From Acetobacter orleanensis (GTDB lineage: Bacteria > Pseudomonadota > Alphaproteobacteria > Acetobacterales > Acetobacteraceae), in assembly GCF_001581005.1 (NCBI RefSeq), contig NZ_LHZV01000046.1, positions 1-43,371 of the forward strand: 43,371 bases of DNA. Direction: 5' to 3'. Position 1 is the first letter of the stretch, and every line of letters starts with the position of its first letter. Under the pieces are notes generated by a model. It made no database searches. It was not told where the DNA came from and saw only the letters and a list, made by a program, of their open reading frames with translations. The translations under genes were made by a program, and so were the position numbers. Positions 25,281 to 33,831 of the stretch are shown in pieces.

Positions 25281-25835
25281 ATGACAAAAATCGACACAAA
25301 TCGTCCTTTCCTGCCCGTGCGGATTGCGGTCATGACCGTATCCGACACCCGCACTCTTGAAACCGATACCTCCGGTCAGGCGCTGGTTTCCCGCCTTGAG
25401 CAGGCGGGCCATGTTCTGGCGGACCGCACGATTGTGCGGGATGATGTCGGGCAGATTACAGAGCAACTCACCCGCTGGATTAAAGACCCGCAGGTTGATG
25501 TGGTGATCACCAACGGCGGCACGGGTGTGACCGGCCGAGATGTGACGCCAGAAGCCTTTGACCGTGTGCTTGAAAAGCGCATTGAGGGCTTTGGCGAACT
25601 GTTCAGAATGCTGTCCTACCGCAAGATTGGCACGTCCACCATTCAGTCCCGCGCTATCGCGGGCGTTGCGGACGGCACCTATCTGTTCGCGCTTCCCGGT
25701 TCAACCGGCGCGGTCAAGGACGGCTGGGATGACATTCTCGTTTTCCAACTCGACAGCCGCCATCGCCCCTGTAACTTCGTTGAACTCATGCCCCGGCTGC
25801 GTGAAGGACTGAAGGAGGATCATGACCATGACTGA
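25281..25835 (+). CDS. moaB: Molybdenum cofactor biosynthesis protein MoaB
   Basis: MoaB/MogA-type proteins activate molybdopterin by adenylylation before molybdenum insertion. This 184-residue protein shows MTVSDTR near residue 18, the nucleotide-binding [16 protein letters not shown] near residues 76-91, the signature [11 protein letters not shown], and [17 protein letters not shown]. The N-terminus is about ten residues longer than some homologues and the C-terminus is His/Asp-rich. The ribosome binding site is weak. It is the first gene of a plus-strand group and overlaps the DJ-1/PfpI gene by 14 bases. Molybdoenzymes are common in aldehyde oxidation of acetic acid bacteria. Confidence 0.92.
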   Translation: MTKIDTNRPFLPVRIAVMTVSDTRTLETDTSGQALVSRLEQAGHVLADRTIVRDDVGQITEQLTRWIKDPQVDVVITNGGTGVTGRDVTPEAFDRVLEKRIEGFGELFRMLSYRKIGTSTIQSRAIAGVADGTYLFALPGSTGAVKDGWDDILVFQLDSRHRPCNFVELMPRLREGLKEDHDHD

Positions 25836-26406
25836 AGATGTCAGACTGCTGATGCTGGCAGGCGATTATGTGGAAGATTACGAGATCATGGTGCCGTATC
25901 AGGCGTTGCTGATGCTTGGCTATAAGGTGGATGTGGTCAGCCCCGGCAAGAAGGCGGGGGATAAAGTTCTCACGGCCATTCATGATTTTGAAGGCGCTCA
26001 GACCTACAGCGAAAAACCCGGACATGCGTTTGAACTGAATGCGACGTTCGATGAGATTGATACGGATAATTATATCGGCCTGATTGTCCCCGGTGGCCGT
26101 GCGCCGGAACATCTGCGGCTAAACCCGCGGGTGATTGAGATTGTCAGAGCATTTGCTGACCGCCCTCTGGCAGCCATCTGCCACGGTGCGCAACTGCTGG
26201 CCGCTGCTGACATCATCAAGGGCCGCAGGGTTTCCGCGTATCCGGCCTGCCGCCCGGAAGTGGAAATGGCGGGTGCGACTTACGCCGATATTCCGGTGAC
26301 GGATGCCGTAACGGACGGAGAACTGGTGACAGCCCCGGCATGGCCCGCGCATCCGGCATGGCTCGCACAGTTTCTGAGCGTGCTTGGAGCAAGTGTGACC
26401 ATATAG
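25822..26406 (+). CDS. DJ-1/PfpI family protein
   Basis: A 194-residue class I glutamine amidotransferase-like protein of the DJ-1/PfpI type. The nucleophile elbow AICHGAQLL (Cys near residue 116) and [13 protein letters not shown] near residues 75-87 are the family marks. An early Glu (EDYE near residue 15) is placed for the acid partner. Members act as glyoxalases, deglycases or intracellular proteases, and the activity cannot be decided here. GGAGG with about six bases to the ATG at 25822 gives a strong start inside the end of moaB, implying translational coupling. Confidence 0.88.
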   Translation: MTMTEDVRLLMLAGDYVEDYEIMVPYQALLMLGYKVDVVSPGKKAGDKVLTAIHDFEGAQTYSEKPGHAFELNATFDEIDTDNYIGLIVPGGRAPEHLRLNPRVIEIVRAFADRPLAAICHGAQLLAAADIIKGRRVSAYPACRPEVEMAGATYADIPVTDAVTDGELVTAPAWPAHPAWLAQFLSVLGASVTI

Positions 26407-26470
26407 GGCATTGGCAGGTGCCTCCTGTTGTGCATCATATGGAACGATGTTCAACAGGATGGAGCCTTTT

Positions 26471-27142
26471 ATGAGACGTCTTACTGTCCATTTTATTCCT
26501 GCGGTGCTCAGTCTGGCCTGCGCCATGCCGCCAGCCGCAGCATGGGCACAGCAGGCCACATCCTTGCCGCCGAACGATGCGCCAAGCCCGGCACCCGCAG
26601 GGGCGCATCCGGACCAGAAGCTCCCTGCGCTGAACACGCCCGTAAAAGTTGAGGACATCAAGGTTTACGGCAACAAGCAGATCGGCACAGGTGCCATCAT
26701 GGCGGTGGTGCCGTTCAGCGTTGGTAGCATGGTGACACAGGCGCAGATAACGCAGGGCCTACAAGACATCATGACGCTGTACCAGCGGCAGAATATTGGT
26801 GGAAAATTTCATCAGACCCTCAAGCTGGACGGCAAAAGAGTTCAGATAGCGTGGACGATTGAGGAAACAGGCGGCCCGGCCCATTTAAACACGCCACTTG
26901 TTCTGGAAAGCGTTGCGTTTGACGGCAATCTGCACATCGCAACCTCTGCCCTGAAAGAGGCCGTACGTCTTCATCCGGGTGATGAGGTTACCCCCGCAGC
27001 CGTGCTGCAAGATGAAAAAGCCATTCAGGCTCTGTATGTGAAGAAAAATATCGGTGTGACCATCGTGCCGGAAAGCCGCGACCTCCATAAAGATGGGCAC
27101 GTGGCACTCACATATCACCTAACGGAAAAAGCGACTGACTAA
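26471..27142 (+). CDS. Secreted POTRA-like domain protein without a barrel
   Basis: From the ATG at 26471 (GGAG six bases upstream) the protein has 223 residues. A signal peptide is cut after AWA near residue 25, and a Pro/Ala-rich linker follows. The mature part contains two repeats resembling POTRA domains: VKVEDIKVYGNKQIGTGAI near residues 56-74 and LVLESVAFDGNLHIATSAL starting near residue 140. POTRA domains normally precede the barrel of BamA/Omp85 or FhaC proteins. Here the gene ends after the second repeat, so it is a soluble or weakly anchored periplasmic protein. It lies 64 bases after the DJ-1 gene; a functional link is not evident. A hairpin follows the stop. Confidence 0.65.
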   Translation: MRRLTVHFIPAVLSLACAMPPAAAWAQQATSLPPNDAPSPAPAGAHPDQKLPALNTPVKVEDIKVYGNKQIGTGAIMAVVPFSVGSMVTQAQITQGLQDIMTLYQRQNIGGKFHQTLKLDGKRVQIAWTIEETGGPAHLNTPLVLESVAFDGNLHIATSALKEAVRLHPGDEVTPAAVLQDEKAIQALYVKKNIGVTIVPESRDLHKDGHVALTYHLTEKATD

Positions 27143-27165
27143 AAAAGCGACCGACTAACGGATAT

Positions 27166-27220
27166 TTTTCCGGCGCAGAAAATCCTGACTGTCTGTTTCA
27201 GGGCTATCTGCGCCGGAAAA
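27166..27220. terminator. Long hairpin between convergent genes
   Basis: TTTTCCGGCGCAGA (27166-27179) and its exact complement (27207-27220) form a 14-bp stem. An inner CCTGA/TCAGG pair (27184-27188 with 27198-27202) lengthens the structure. It sits between the stops of the POTRA gene and folE, and the A/T ends give T-runs on both strands, so it probably terminates transcription in both directions. Confidence 0.75.
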
Positions 27221-27265
27221 CTGCCATTTAAAGCTCTCCGAGTATCCGGAGGCGGGCTGGCGTTT

Positions 27266-27874
27266 TTAGTATTCGCTGGCCGCCGGGCGGTTCAGCATGG
27301 CCATCAGTTCCCGCCGTGTGTCAGAGTTGGTGCGGAAGGTCCCCAGCATCTGGCTCGTCACCATGGACACGCCGGGGCGATGCACGCCACGCGTTGTCAT
27401 GCATTCGTGGCTAGATTCAATAATGACCGCTGTGCCATGAGGTTGCAGAACATCATTAATGGTGTTGGCAATCTGGGCTGTCAGCCGTTCCTGAATTTGC
27501 ATACGGCGGGCATAGGCATCCACCACACGCGCCAGCTTGGAAATGCCGACAACGCGCTGGCGCGGCAGGTAGGCCACATGCGCGCGGCCAATAATGGGGG
27601 CCAGATGATGCTCACAGTGGCTTTCAAAACGAATATCGCGCAGCAGCACGATTTCATCATACCCTTCCACTTCCGAAAACGTGCGCTCCAGAAGGGTTTT
27701 GGGATCAATTTCATACCCCTGAAAAAACTCTTCATACGCACGCGTCACGCGGGCAGGTGTATCATGCAGGCCTTCACGGTCCGGATCTTCCCCGGCCCAG
27801 CGCAGCATGGTGCGGACGGCGGCTTCCGCCTCCTCACGTGTCGGGCGGTCAGTTTTGGGCAGAGGGTCACTCAT
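27266..27874 (-). CDS. folE: GTP cyclohydrolase I
   Basis: FolE converts GTP to dihydroneopterin triphosphate, the first step of folate (and pterin) synthesis. The zinc-site motif SHCEHHLAP (near residues 86-94) and the second zinc Cys in [11 protein letters not shown] (near residue 157) are intact. [20 protein letters not shown] is the usual family segment. Length is 202 residues. GGAG six bases before the ATG supports the start. It competes with RibBA for GTP but is far from the rib operon. Transcribed on the minus strand after apaG, 81 bases away. Confidence 0.96.
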   Translation of the reverse strand: MSDPLPKTDRPTREEAEAAVRTMLRWAGEDPDREGLHDTPARVTRAYEEFFQGYEIDPKTLLERTFSEVEGYDEIVLLRDIRFESHCEHHLAPIIGRAHVAYLPRQRVVGISKLARVVDAYARRMQIQERLTAQIANTINDVLQPHGTAVIIESSHECMTTRGVHRPGVSMVTSQMLGTFRTNSDTRRELMAMLNRPAASEY

Positions 27875-27924
27875 GCCATTCTCCTGCGATCTGCATGATA
27901 GTAAAGCGGCTGACGCCGCCTCGG

Positions 27925-27969
27925 GTTAGTGGGGCTGGCGTTAATGGATTTGGCGTTAGTGGATCTGGC
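27925..27969. repeat. Three 15-bp tandem repeats at the end of apaG
   Basis: Units 27925-27939, 27940-27954 and 27955-27969 share the form GTTARTGGRNYTGGC. On the minus strand each unit encodes the last codons of ApaG, so the string RQ(I/P)H plus TAA stop occurs three times in the same frame. Confidence 0.8.
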
Positions 27970-28429
27970 GGAACTGGAACGGGCTATCAAGACTGAAAGC
28001 CGGGATAGCGATATCAAACCGCTTGCCGGAATTGACATTCCACATCTGGTAAGACCCACGCATGAAACCACCCGCAGTGGTGAGGGAAACGCCGGATGTG
28101 TAATCAAACCCGTTCTGCGGCCGGATAACAGGCTGTTCACCCACAACGCCTTCCCCATGCACATATTCCGTACGGCCAGCGCCATCGGTAATCTGCCATG
28201 TGCGTTCTTTAAGCTGGATGGGGGCCGTGCCGCCATTTTCAATGCGGATGCGGTAAACCCAGCAATACATGTCCTCATCAGGCTCAGACTGTTCTGGTAG
28301 CCAGAACACCTGAACGCAGACGCGCATATCTCCCGTCACGGCTTCATACATTGGCGCGGAAGCGAAGAGTTCGCTCAGCGCGTCATCATGGTCGGGGGAC
28401 ATGGGCGGTGTATCCGGCCAGTCAGGCAT
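27956..28429 (-). CDS. apaG: ApaG domain protein
   Basis: This 157-residue protein contains the single fibronectin-like ApaG domain at about residues 25-155: RIRIENGGTAPIQLKERTW, HGEGVVGEQPVIRPQNGFDY and GGFMRGSYQMWN. ApaG was linked to cobalt/magnesium efflux in enterobacteria; its molecular role is still unclear. The first ~25 residues are acidic and absent from the short enterobacterial form. The start at 28429 has GGAG about 12 bases upstream, slightly far, and Met10 or Met27 are alternatives. The stop lies in the first of three tandem repeats. Confidence 0.92.
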   Translation of the reverse strand: MPDWPDTPPMSPDHDDALSELFASAPMYEAVTGDMRVCVQVFWLPEQSEPDEDMYCWVYRIRIENGGTAPIQLKERTWQITDGAGRTEYVHGEGVVGEQPVIRPQNGFDYTSGVSLTTAGGFMRGSYQMWNVNSGKRFDIAIPAFSLDSPFQFRQIH

Positions 28430-28553
28430 GGGATGTTCTGCTCCTGCGTAAAAATAACAAGGCCTGCTCCATGCCCCATGCAGGTCGGGTGAGGGGGAAG
28501 GTCACAGAGCAACAGTCCGCAGGCACTATCACGAAGCCATCGGGTAAGGGAAG

Positions 28554-28599
28554 CCGCCTGTCTGATCTGTTTCTCTTGTGAGACAAAACAGACAGGCGG
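28554..28599 (-). terminator. Hairpin after metZ
   Basis: CCGCCTGTCTG (28554-28564) and CAGACAGGCGG (28589-28599) form a perfect 11-bp stem whose loop can pair further (CTC with GAG). It starts about 10 bases past the metZ stop on the minus strand. There is no long T-run, so it may stabilise the 3' end or terminate with help. Confidence 0.6.
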
Positions 28600-28609
28600 T
28601 GGTCCGGCT

Positions 28610-29818
28610 TTAGCCTTTGGCGAGGGCTGCAACTCCACGAGCAAGATCATCAATCAGATCAGCACTGTCTTCCAGCCCGACGGAGAAGCGGATAGCCCCA
28701 TCGGAAATGCCCAACTTGGCGCGTTCTTCCGCACCAATTTTCATGTGCGTTGTGGTGGCCGGGTGCGTGACGAGGGAGCGCGCATCGCCCAGATTGTTGG
28801 AAATGGCAATGAGACGCAGAGCGTTCATGAACGCAAACGCGCCTGCCTGCCCGCCAGCCACTTCAAACGCCACCATTGTCCCGCCAGCGCTCATCTGGCG
28901 TTGCGCGAGGTCATACTGCGGGTGGTCCTTACGGTCCGGATACCGCACGCTGACAATGCAGGGGGCGGAGGCAAGATAATCCGCAACAGCTGCGGCATTC
29001 CGCGTCATGGCGTCCACACGCAGGGCTAGTGTTTCCATGCCCTTGAGCATGACCCATGCGTTGAAGGGGGAGAGCGCATTGCCGGTATTGCGGACGAAGG
29101 GCTGGAGCGTGTCCTTAATCCAGTCTTCCTTGCCCAGCACGGCGCCACCCAGCACGCGGCCCTGTCCATCAATATGCTTGGTGCAGGAATAGACGACGAC
29201 ATCCGCGCCCAGTTCCAGCGGCTTCTGGTAAAGCGGGGAGGCAAAGACGTTATCGACAATCACCAGTGCCCCGGCTTTGTGGGCGCGTTCCGCAATGGCG
29301 GCGAGGTCCAGCACGTCCAGCATCGGGTTGGAGGGGCTTTCCAGCAGCACCGCGGCGGTGGGTTTGCTAAAGGCGTCATCCCACGCGGCAAGGTCTCCGC
29401 CATCGACAAAAACAGTCTCCACGCCATATTGCGGCAGCAGATTGGCGACAATCCAGTGGCAGGAGCCAAACAGCGCGCGGGAGGCCACAACGCGGTCCCC
29501 GGCCTTGACGTGGGAGAGTAGCGCGGCAGAGACAGCGCCCATGCCGGTGGAGGTCGCCACGCAGGCTTCCGCACCTTCCAGATCCGCCAGCCGGCGCTCA
29601 AGCGCAGCCACGGTGGGGTTGGCAAAGCGGCTATACTGGTAGTGTGAGACCTCGCCCGTAAAGGTTTTGGCCGCTTGCTCGGCATTGTCGTACACAAAGC
29701 CGGAGGTCAGAAAAAGCGCCTCACTGGTTTCACCATATTCGGTGCGCTCCAGCCCGGCGTGCAGCAGGCGGGTGGCGGGGCGCCAGTGGGGAGAGGAAGA
29801 GATTTTGCTGTCACTCAT
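28610..29818 (-). CDS. metZ: O-succinylhomoserine sulfhydrylase
   Basis: A PLP-dependent enzyme that makes homocysteine directly from O-succinylhomoserine and sulfide. From the ATG at 29818 it has 402 residues, the usual family length. Visible marks are YSRFANPTVAALERRLADLE (residues about 62-81), ATSTGMGAVSA, VDNVFASP, and the PLP lysine in YSCTKHIDGQGRVLGG near residue 213. The frame stays open upstream to an ATG at 29896, which sits two bases after the AAAGAGG inside the SAM-II riboswitch. Translation from there would add 26 residues rich in His, Arg and Gly. I favour 29818 from family length, but the riboswitch geometry makes the longer form possible. Confidence 0.92.
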   Translation of the reverse strand: MSDSKISSSPHWRPATRLLHAGLERTEYGETSEALFLTSGFVYDNAEQAAKTFTGEVSHYQYSRFANPTVAALERRLADLEGAEACVATSTGMGAVSAALLSHVKAGDRVVASRALFGSCHWIVANLLPQYGVETVFVDGGDLAAWDDAFSKPTAAVLLESPSNPMLDVLDLAAIAERAHKAGALVIVDNVFASPLYQKPLELGADVVVYSCTKHIDGQGRVLGGAVLGKEDWIKDTLQPFVRNTGNALSPFNAWVMLKGMETLALRVDAMTRNAAAVADYLASAPCIVSVRYPDRKDHPQYDLAQRQMSAGGTMVAFEVAGGQAGAFAFMNALRLIAISNNLGDARSLVTHPATTTHMKIGAEERAKLGISDGAIRFSVGLEDSADLIDDLARGVAALAKG

Positions 29819-29898
29819 CACGAGGTATCCGGTTCTTTTGCCGCTGTGCAGCGCAGTGTGACCGTGGAAACCGTGGCGACGGCAGAACGTCGCCATGG

Positions 29899-29953
29899 CC
29901 TCTTTAGCGCGTTTATTTTACCTCGTCGCAAGCCGGCCGTACAAATCACGAGG
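29899..29953 (-). promoter_or_regulatory. SAM-II riboswitch upstream of metZ
   Basis: On the minus strand the SAM-II (metA) consensus is clear: CCTCGTGATTTG, then CGGCTTGC, CGAGGTAAAA and finally GCTAAAGAGG. The P1 stem CCTCGT (29953-29948) pairs with ACGAGG (29926-29921). The final GCTAAAGAGG holds a ribosome binding site-like AAAGAGG, which SAM binding buries in the pseudoknot. SAM-II elements occur mainly before methionine genes of alphaproteobacteria, as here. Rising S-adenosylmethionine should lower metZ translation. Confidence 0.93.
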
Positions 29954-29986
29954 TTTCAGCGTGCTTTGGCACACTGGAAGGCTTTT

Positions 29987-30015
29987 GTTATGCGGAGGCG
30001 CGTATTGTTCGTCAA
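29987..30015 (-). promoter_or_regulatory. Probable sigma-70 promoter of metZ
   Basis: On the minus strand TTGACG (30015-30010) is separated by exactly 17 bases from CATAAC (29992-29987). Transcription would begin near 29980, about 25 bases before the SAM-II aptamer. Confidence 0.6.
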
Positions 30016-30069
30016 GCGCCGATCCGTTTTGCCGTCGCGGTTTCCAGTTCTGTCAGCCGGGAGGGACTG

Positions 30070-31059
30070 TTACAGCAACTCCTGTAGCAGCGGGATAAAA
30101 GGAATATCCGCGTCTGGCATGGGGTAATTCTGTAGGTCTTGCGGTGCGACCCATGCCAGTGTCTGCCCTTCTTTTGGCGTTGGGGTTCCGGCCCAGCGGC
30201 GGCAGAGGTAAAGCGGCATCAGAAGATCAAAGGCCTTGTAGGCATGGGAGGCAAAAGTAAACGGGGCGAGGCAGGCGCGCGAGACATCCAGCCCAAGTTC
30301 CTCTTCCAGTTCCCGCATCAGGGCGGCTTCCGGTGTTTCTCCGGGTTCCACTTTGCCGCCGGGAAACTCCCACAGGCCCGCAAGGCTTTTCCCCTCCGGG
30401 CGTCTGGCCAGCAGAAGACGCCCCTGCGCATCAATCAGCGCTGCGGCGGAAACGAGCACGAGTTTGCGGGGGGGCATCCTTCCTTCTGCTTCAACAAGAG
30501 GCGGCGTATCCAGATCATCCCGCGTGGCTTCATACACCCTTACGGGGTGCTCTTTGCCACGGGCCACAAACATCTGCTTGTCCACCCCGATGGCCCGGAA
30601 GCCAATCTGCTCAAGCACTCGGGCCGAGGCGGCGTTATCATCCGCAACCGTGGCGCGCAGGCAGGCAATATCCAGATTGGCGAGTGCCCAGCGGGCCAGC
30701 CGTCCTGCCGCACGTGTTGCAATCCCGCGCCCCCAATAGGTGCGGCCTACCCAGTACCCCAACATGCCAACGCGCCCGACCTGCGGTACTGTTTGCACGC
30801 GCAGCCCGACGCAGCCGAGAAAAGTGTCATTTTCATCCAAGATAGCGAAATGACAGCCTTCTTTGGCCCGATGCATGGACAGCGTTGCGGCAATCCAGTC
30901 ATCGGCCAGTTCCCGCGGGTAAGGGAAAGGCAGGCGGCTGAGCATCCGCACTACTTCCCAGTCATTAACCAGATTGTGCAGGGCTGGCGCATCATCGGGC
31001 AGGAGGGGGCGCAGCCGGTAGGGCGGAGCTTCCAGAACCAGAGAGGTGATGTCAGGCAT
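30070..31059 (-). CDS. GNAT acetyltransferase - Nudix hydrolase fusion
   Basis: A 329-residue two-domain protein. Residues about 12-180 form a RimJ-type GNAT acetyltransferase with the acetyl-CoA motif in [16 protein letters not shown] (near 101-117). Residues about 195-329 form a MutT-like Nudix hydrolase whose box runs from [12 protein letters not shown] to RELEEELGL (about 231-255), with all catalytic Glu residues. The Nudix half probably cleans oxidised dNTPs such as 8-oxo-dGTP. The substrate of the GNAT half is unknown. The fusion is known in alphaproteobacteria. The start overlaps the end of the upstream Rieske gene by eight bases, suggesting coupled translation. Confidence 0.9.
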   Translation of the reverse strand: MPDITSLVLEAPPYRLRPLLPDDAPALHNLVNDWEVVRMLSRLPFPYPRELADDWIAATLSMHRAKEGCHFAILDENDTFLGCVGLRVQTVPQVGRVGMLGYWVGRTYWGRGIATRAAGRLARWALANLDIACLRATVADDNAASARVLEQIGFRAIGVDKQMFVARGKEHPVRVYEATRDDLDTPPLVEAEGRMPPRKLVLVSAAALIDAQGRLLLARRPEGKSLAGLWEFPGGKVEPGETPEAALMRELEEELGLDVSRACLAPFTFASHAYKAFDLLMPLYLCRRWAGTPTPKEGQTLAWVAPQDLQNYPMPDADIPFIPLLQELL

Positions 31060-32158
31060 TCACAGCCGGTTCGGACACGCCGCATTCTGCCAGAAGAGCG
31101 CGCAGGGCGTTGATAACGGGGAAGACTTCCACATTATGGTCGCCGCCCAGTTCACGCCAAGCATTCTGCTCCAGTTCCACAATTTCCCGATCTTCGGCAA
31201 AAATCCGCTCGGTGAAGGCGACAAGGAACGGCCACGCCAACTCCAGCACACCCGGCACCTTGGGGCGTTTGACGGAGAGCAGGCCAAAAGTCCGATTGGT
31301 CAGTTCTTCCGCATCCTGCGGCACATAGACAATCCACAAATCCATCACCGGGTCTTCATCCCCTGTCTGGATACGTAGTGTCTGATACGGATATTCCGTG
31401 CGGATGGTCATGACGTCACGATGCTGGAATTTTTCCGAGGAATCGCGGCGTTCACCAAAAATCAGGGCTTCACCCAGCGGCTGCTTGCCGCTTGTGCGGG
31501 CGAAGGAATACTGAGCCTCTACCAGACCGGGCTCACGTTTCTGGCCCAGAAAGCGCGGGCGCATCTGGCCCATCTGCTTCATGTGCATGAACTGATGGTT
31601 CATATCCATCAGGTTCTCATGCATGAAGCTGTAATGGCATTTGACTTCCTGCCCAAAGAAGCGGGTCTTGTAGGCCGGGTCTCCCACACGGGCCAGACGC
31701 GGGGGTAGCGGCACGGTATCCGCTTTATCCGGGTCTCCGGGGAAGATGAAGATCAGGCCGTCCTGCTCACGGCAGGGGAAGGTGCGCACCCCGTTGGGCA
31801 GTTTGCCCTTGCCCAGATACGGTACGTCAATGCAGCGGCCAGAGCGACCATAGGCCCAGCCATGGTAACAGCACTGCACGGACTGACCGCACACCTTGCC
31901 TTTGCTGAGAGGCACCTGCCGGTGGGCGCAGCGGTCTTCCAGCGCAAACACGGTGCCTTCTGTGGGGCGCACCAGCGCAATGGGTGTGCCCGCATAGCGT
32001 GTGCCAATGGTCTTGCCGGCCTTGAGTTCCTTTGACCATGCAACAGGGTACCAGAAGTCTGGATTGGAGCGGATGCGTCGCAGATCGGTAGAGTTAGTGT
32101 GCCCCGCGCCAAAAGAGGGTGTGTCGTCTGGTGTGTCAGTCTGAACGGTCTGGTCCAT
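31052..32158 (-). CDS. Rieske non-heme iron oxygenase, VanA/PobA-like
   Basis: This 368-residue protein is an alpha-subunit-type Rieske oxygenase. The [2Fe-2S] ligands are in CAH (near residue 75) and CCYH (near 95). The catalytic iron ligands lie in [13 protein letters not shown] (near residues 178-193), with paired His and an acidic residue. It fits the group of vanillate demethylase and phenoxybenzoate dioxygenase-like enzymes, but no ferredoxin reductase gene is adjacent and the substrate cannot be named. GAGG four bases before the ATG gives a firm start. It is translationally coupled to the GNAT-Nudix gene. Confidence 0.88.
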   Translation of the reverse strand: MDQTVQTDTPDDTPSFGAGHTNSTDLRRIRSNPDFWYPVAWSKELKAGKTIGTRYAGTPIALVRPTEGTVFALEDRCAHRQVPLSKGKVCGQSVQCCYHGWAYGRSGRCIDVPYLGKGKLPNGVRTFPCREQDGLIFIFPGDPDKADTVPLPPRLARVGDPAYKTRFFGQEVKCHYSFMHENLMDMNHQFMHMKQMGQMRPRFLGQKREPGLVEAQYSFARTSGKQPLGEALIFGERRDSSEKFQHRDVMTIRTEYPYQTLRIQTGDEDPVMDLWIVYVPQDAEELTNRTFGLLSVKRPKVPGVLELAWPFLVAFTERIFAEDREIVELEQNAWRELGGDHNVEVFPVINALRALLAECGVSEPAVNA

Positions 32159-32237
32159 CTTGCCTCATGTCATGACGTTCGGGGCCGCGTCACCCTGACA
32201 CCGCCTGTTAGTGAATGCATGCAACCGTATATCACAT

Positions 32238-32283
32238 AAAGAGGCAAGACGCAGAGCGCATGGAGGGCCGGGTTAGCCTCTTT
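32238..32283 (-). terminator. Weak hairpin after the DUF2721 gene
   Basis: AAAGAGGC (32238-32245) is complementary to GCCTCTTT (32276-32283) with a 30-base loop and T/A runs at the ends. It lies about 30 bases past the DUF2721 stop on the minus strand. The large loop lowers confidence. Confidence 0.35.
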
Positions 32284-32312
32284 TTATTTGCAACTTATTT
32301 GCAAATTGAAAA

Positions 32313-32807
32313 TCAGGCCGTCTTGGGTGTCGGTCTGGGCATAGGTCCCTCACGCTTCAGGCCATGCCACGCGATCAAGCTGTCACCCAGAAACAGCGCC
32401 AGCGCCCCGACCGTGCAGCACAGCGCCAGCCCGAACATGATCACCAGCCATGTCGCGACGGAGGAATCCCGCACGCCGCCTAGAAACAGCACAAATGCCG
32501 CCCCGCAGGAGGCCGCCCCACCAAGGCCTCCTGCCAGAATGGCTGTGTCCAGCATCAGGGTGCGGCGGTGCAGGCGCACCAGATGTTTTTCCAGTGTGCG
32601 GTTGCGCTCCGCGTCATCATTGTCATCCGTCAGCAGGGCGCTGGCCTGTTCAATATGGTCAGACACGCGGGCCAGACGGGTATTGAACAGGTTCAGCAGT
32701 GTGCCGATGCCCGAGAGCATGAAAACCGGAGTGAGTGCGACTTGAATAATATGCGCAACACTATCCACCGGTTCAGCCGAAATGCCTGCAAAAACGGGAA
32801 GAGTCAT
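32313..32807 (-). CDS. DUF2721 membrane protein
   Basis: A 164-residue protein with an N-terminal hydrophobic segment (HIIQVALTPVFMLSGIGTLL), the conserved NTRLARVSDHIEQA motif near residues 42-55, a charged helical stretch, and two further membrane helices (about residues 85-110 and 118-143). This is the DUF2721 pattern. Function unknown. AAGGA lies about 11 bases ahead of the ATG. It follows the DUF815 ATPase gene by 45 bases on the same strand and may be cotranscribed. Confidence 0.85.
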   Translation of the reverse strand: MTLPVFAGISAEPVDSVAHIIQVALTPVFMLSGIGTLLNLFNTRLARVSDHIEQASALLTDDNDDAERNRTLEKHLVRLHRRTLMLDTAILAGGLGGAASCGAAFVLFLGGVRDSSVATWLVIMFGLALCCTVGALALFLGDSLIAWHGLKREGPMPRPTPKTA

Positions 32808-32852
32808 AAAGCGGAATGTCCTTGCTGCCGTAAAGGGGAGCGAGCGGAGGAT

Positions 32853-33725
32853 CTAGCGGCTGGACGCCAGTTCTGCCGTCAGATCTTCAATGAACTGGAA
32901 CGCCACCCGGCCGGAGCGGCCACCGCGTGTGATGGCCCATGCATTGGCGCGGGCTGCCAGATCCTCATCGCTGAGGGGAAGGGCGCGTTCTCTCGCATAG
33001 GTCCGCACCATGTCAAGAAACACATCCTGCGGGCAGGCGTGAAACCCCAGCCACAGGCCGAAGCGGTCGGAGAGGGAGACCTTTTCTTCCGTCGCCTCGG
33101 AGGGGTTTATGGCGGTGGCGCGTTCGTTCTCAATCATCTCACGCGGCATGAGGTGCCTGCGGTTGGAGGTGGCGTAGAACAGGACATTCTCAGGCCGCCC
33201 GGCAATGCCGCCATCCAGCACGGATTTCAAGGCTTTGTAATCCCGGTCTTCCTTTTCAAAGGATAAATCATCACAGAACAGAATAAAGCGGCGCGGGCTT
33301 TGGCGCAGCATGGCCAGCAGGTCGGGCAGGGTGGCAAGGTCTTCCCGCTGGATTTCCACCAGCGCGACCCGTCCCTTACCGGGCGCGCAGGGTTTGCCGT
33401 CCACCTGATTGACCAGCGCGTGGGCACCCTTCACCAGCGAGGATTTGCCCATCCCGCGAGAGCCCCACAGCATGGCGTTGTTGGCCGGCAGGCCACGGGC
33501 AAAATGCTCGGTGTTGTCCATCAACGTCTGGCGCTGCGAGTCCACGCCCTGCAACAGCGTGGCAGGCACATGCGCCACATGCGCCACTGGCAGCAGCCGC
33601 CCGCGTTCGGGGAGCCAGACAAATGCATCAGCCAGATCGACCCCCTCCAGACTTGGCGGCGGGGGGGAGAGGCGTTCCAGTGCTGAGGCAATACGCTCAA
33701 GGACAGAAAGAGAAGCTGTGACCAT
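32853..33725 (-). CDS. DUF815 family ATP-binding protein
   Basis: This 290-residue AAA-type ATPase belongs to DUF815. Walker A is LWGSRGMGKSSLVKGAH (near residues 87-103), and the segment ILFCDDLSFEKEDRDYKALK (near 145-164) carries the Walker B aspartates. VLFYATSNRRHLMPREM is the sensor region. The role of the family is unknown. The start is the ATG at 33725 with AAGGA about ten bases upstream; a TTG at 33758 in the same frame is possible. Five 13-bp direct repeats lie in the upstream gap it shares with yajC. Confidence 0.88.
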   Translation of the reverse strand: MVTASLSVLERIASALERLSPPPPSLEGVDLADAFVWLPERGRLLPVAHVAHVPATLLQGVDSQRQTLMDNTEHFARGLPANNAMLWGSRGMGKSSLVKGAHALVNQVDGKPCAPGKGRVALVEIQREDLATLPDLLAMLRQSPRRFILFCDDLSFEKEDRDYKALKSVLDGGIAGRPENVLFYATSNRRHLMPREMIENERATAINPSEATEEKVSLSDRFGLWLGFHACPQDVFLDMVRTYARERALPLSDEDLAARANAWAITRGGRSGRVAFQFIEDLTAELASSR

Positions 33726-33766
33726 AGGGGCAGGGTCCTTGGTTGTGCTGCCGGTCAACTCCGGCA

Positions 33767-33831
33767 GAAAGGCAGGGTTGAAAGACTGGGTGGAAAGACA
33801 GGGTAGAAAGACTGAGCAGAAAGGCGGGGTC
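33767..33831. repeat. Five 13-bp tandem repeats between DUF815 and yajC
   Basis: Units begin at 33767, 33780, 33793, 33806 and 33819 and follow GAAAGRCDGGGTN (the fourth varies to GAAAGACTGAGCA). A further degraded unit begins at 33832. The array starts 42 bases upstream of the DUF815 ATG and ends 141 bases before the yajC ATG. The unit is not a multiple of three and no gene runs through it. Confidence 0.85.
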
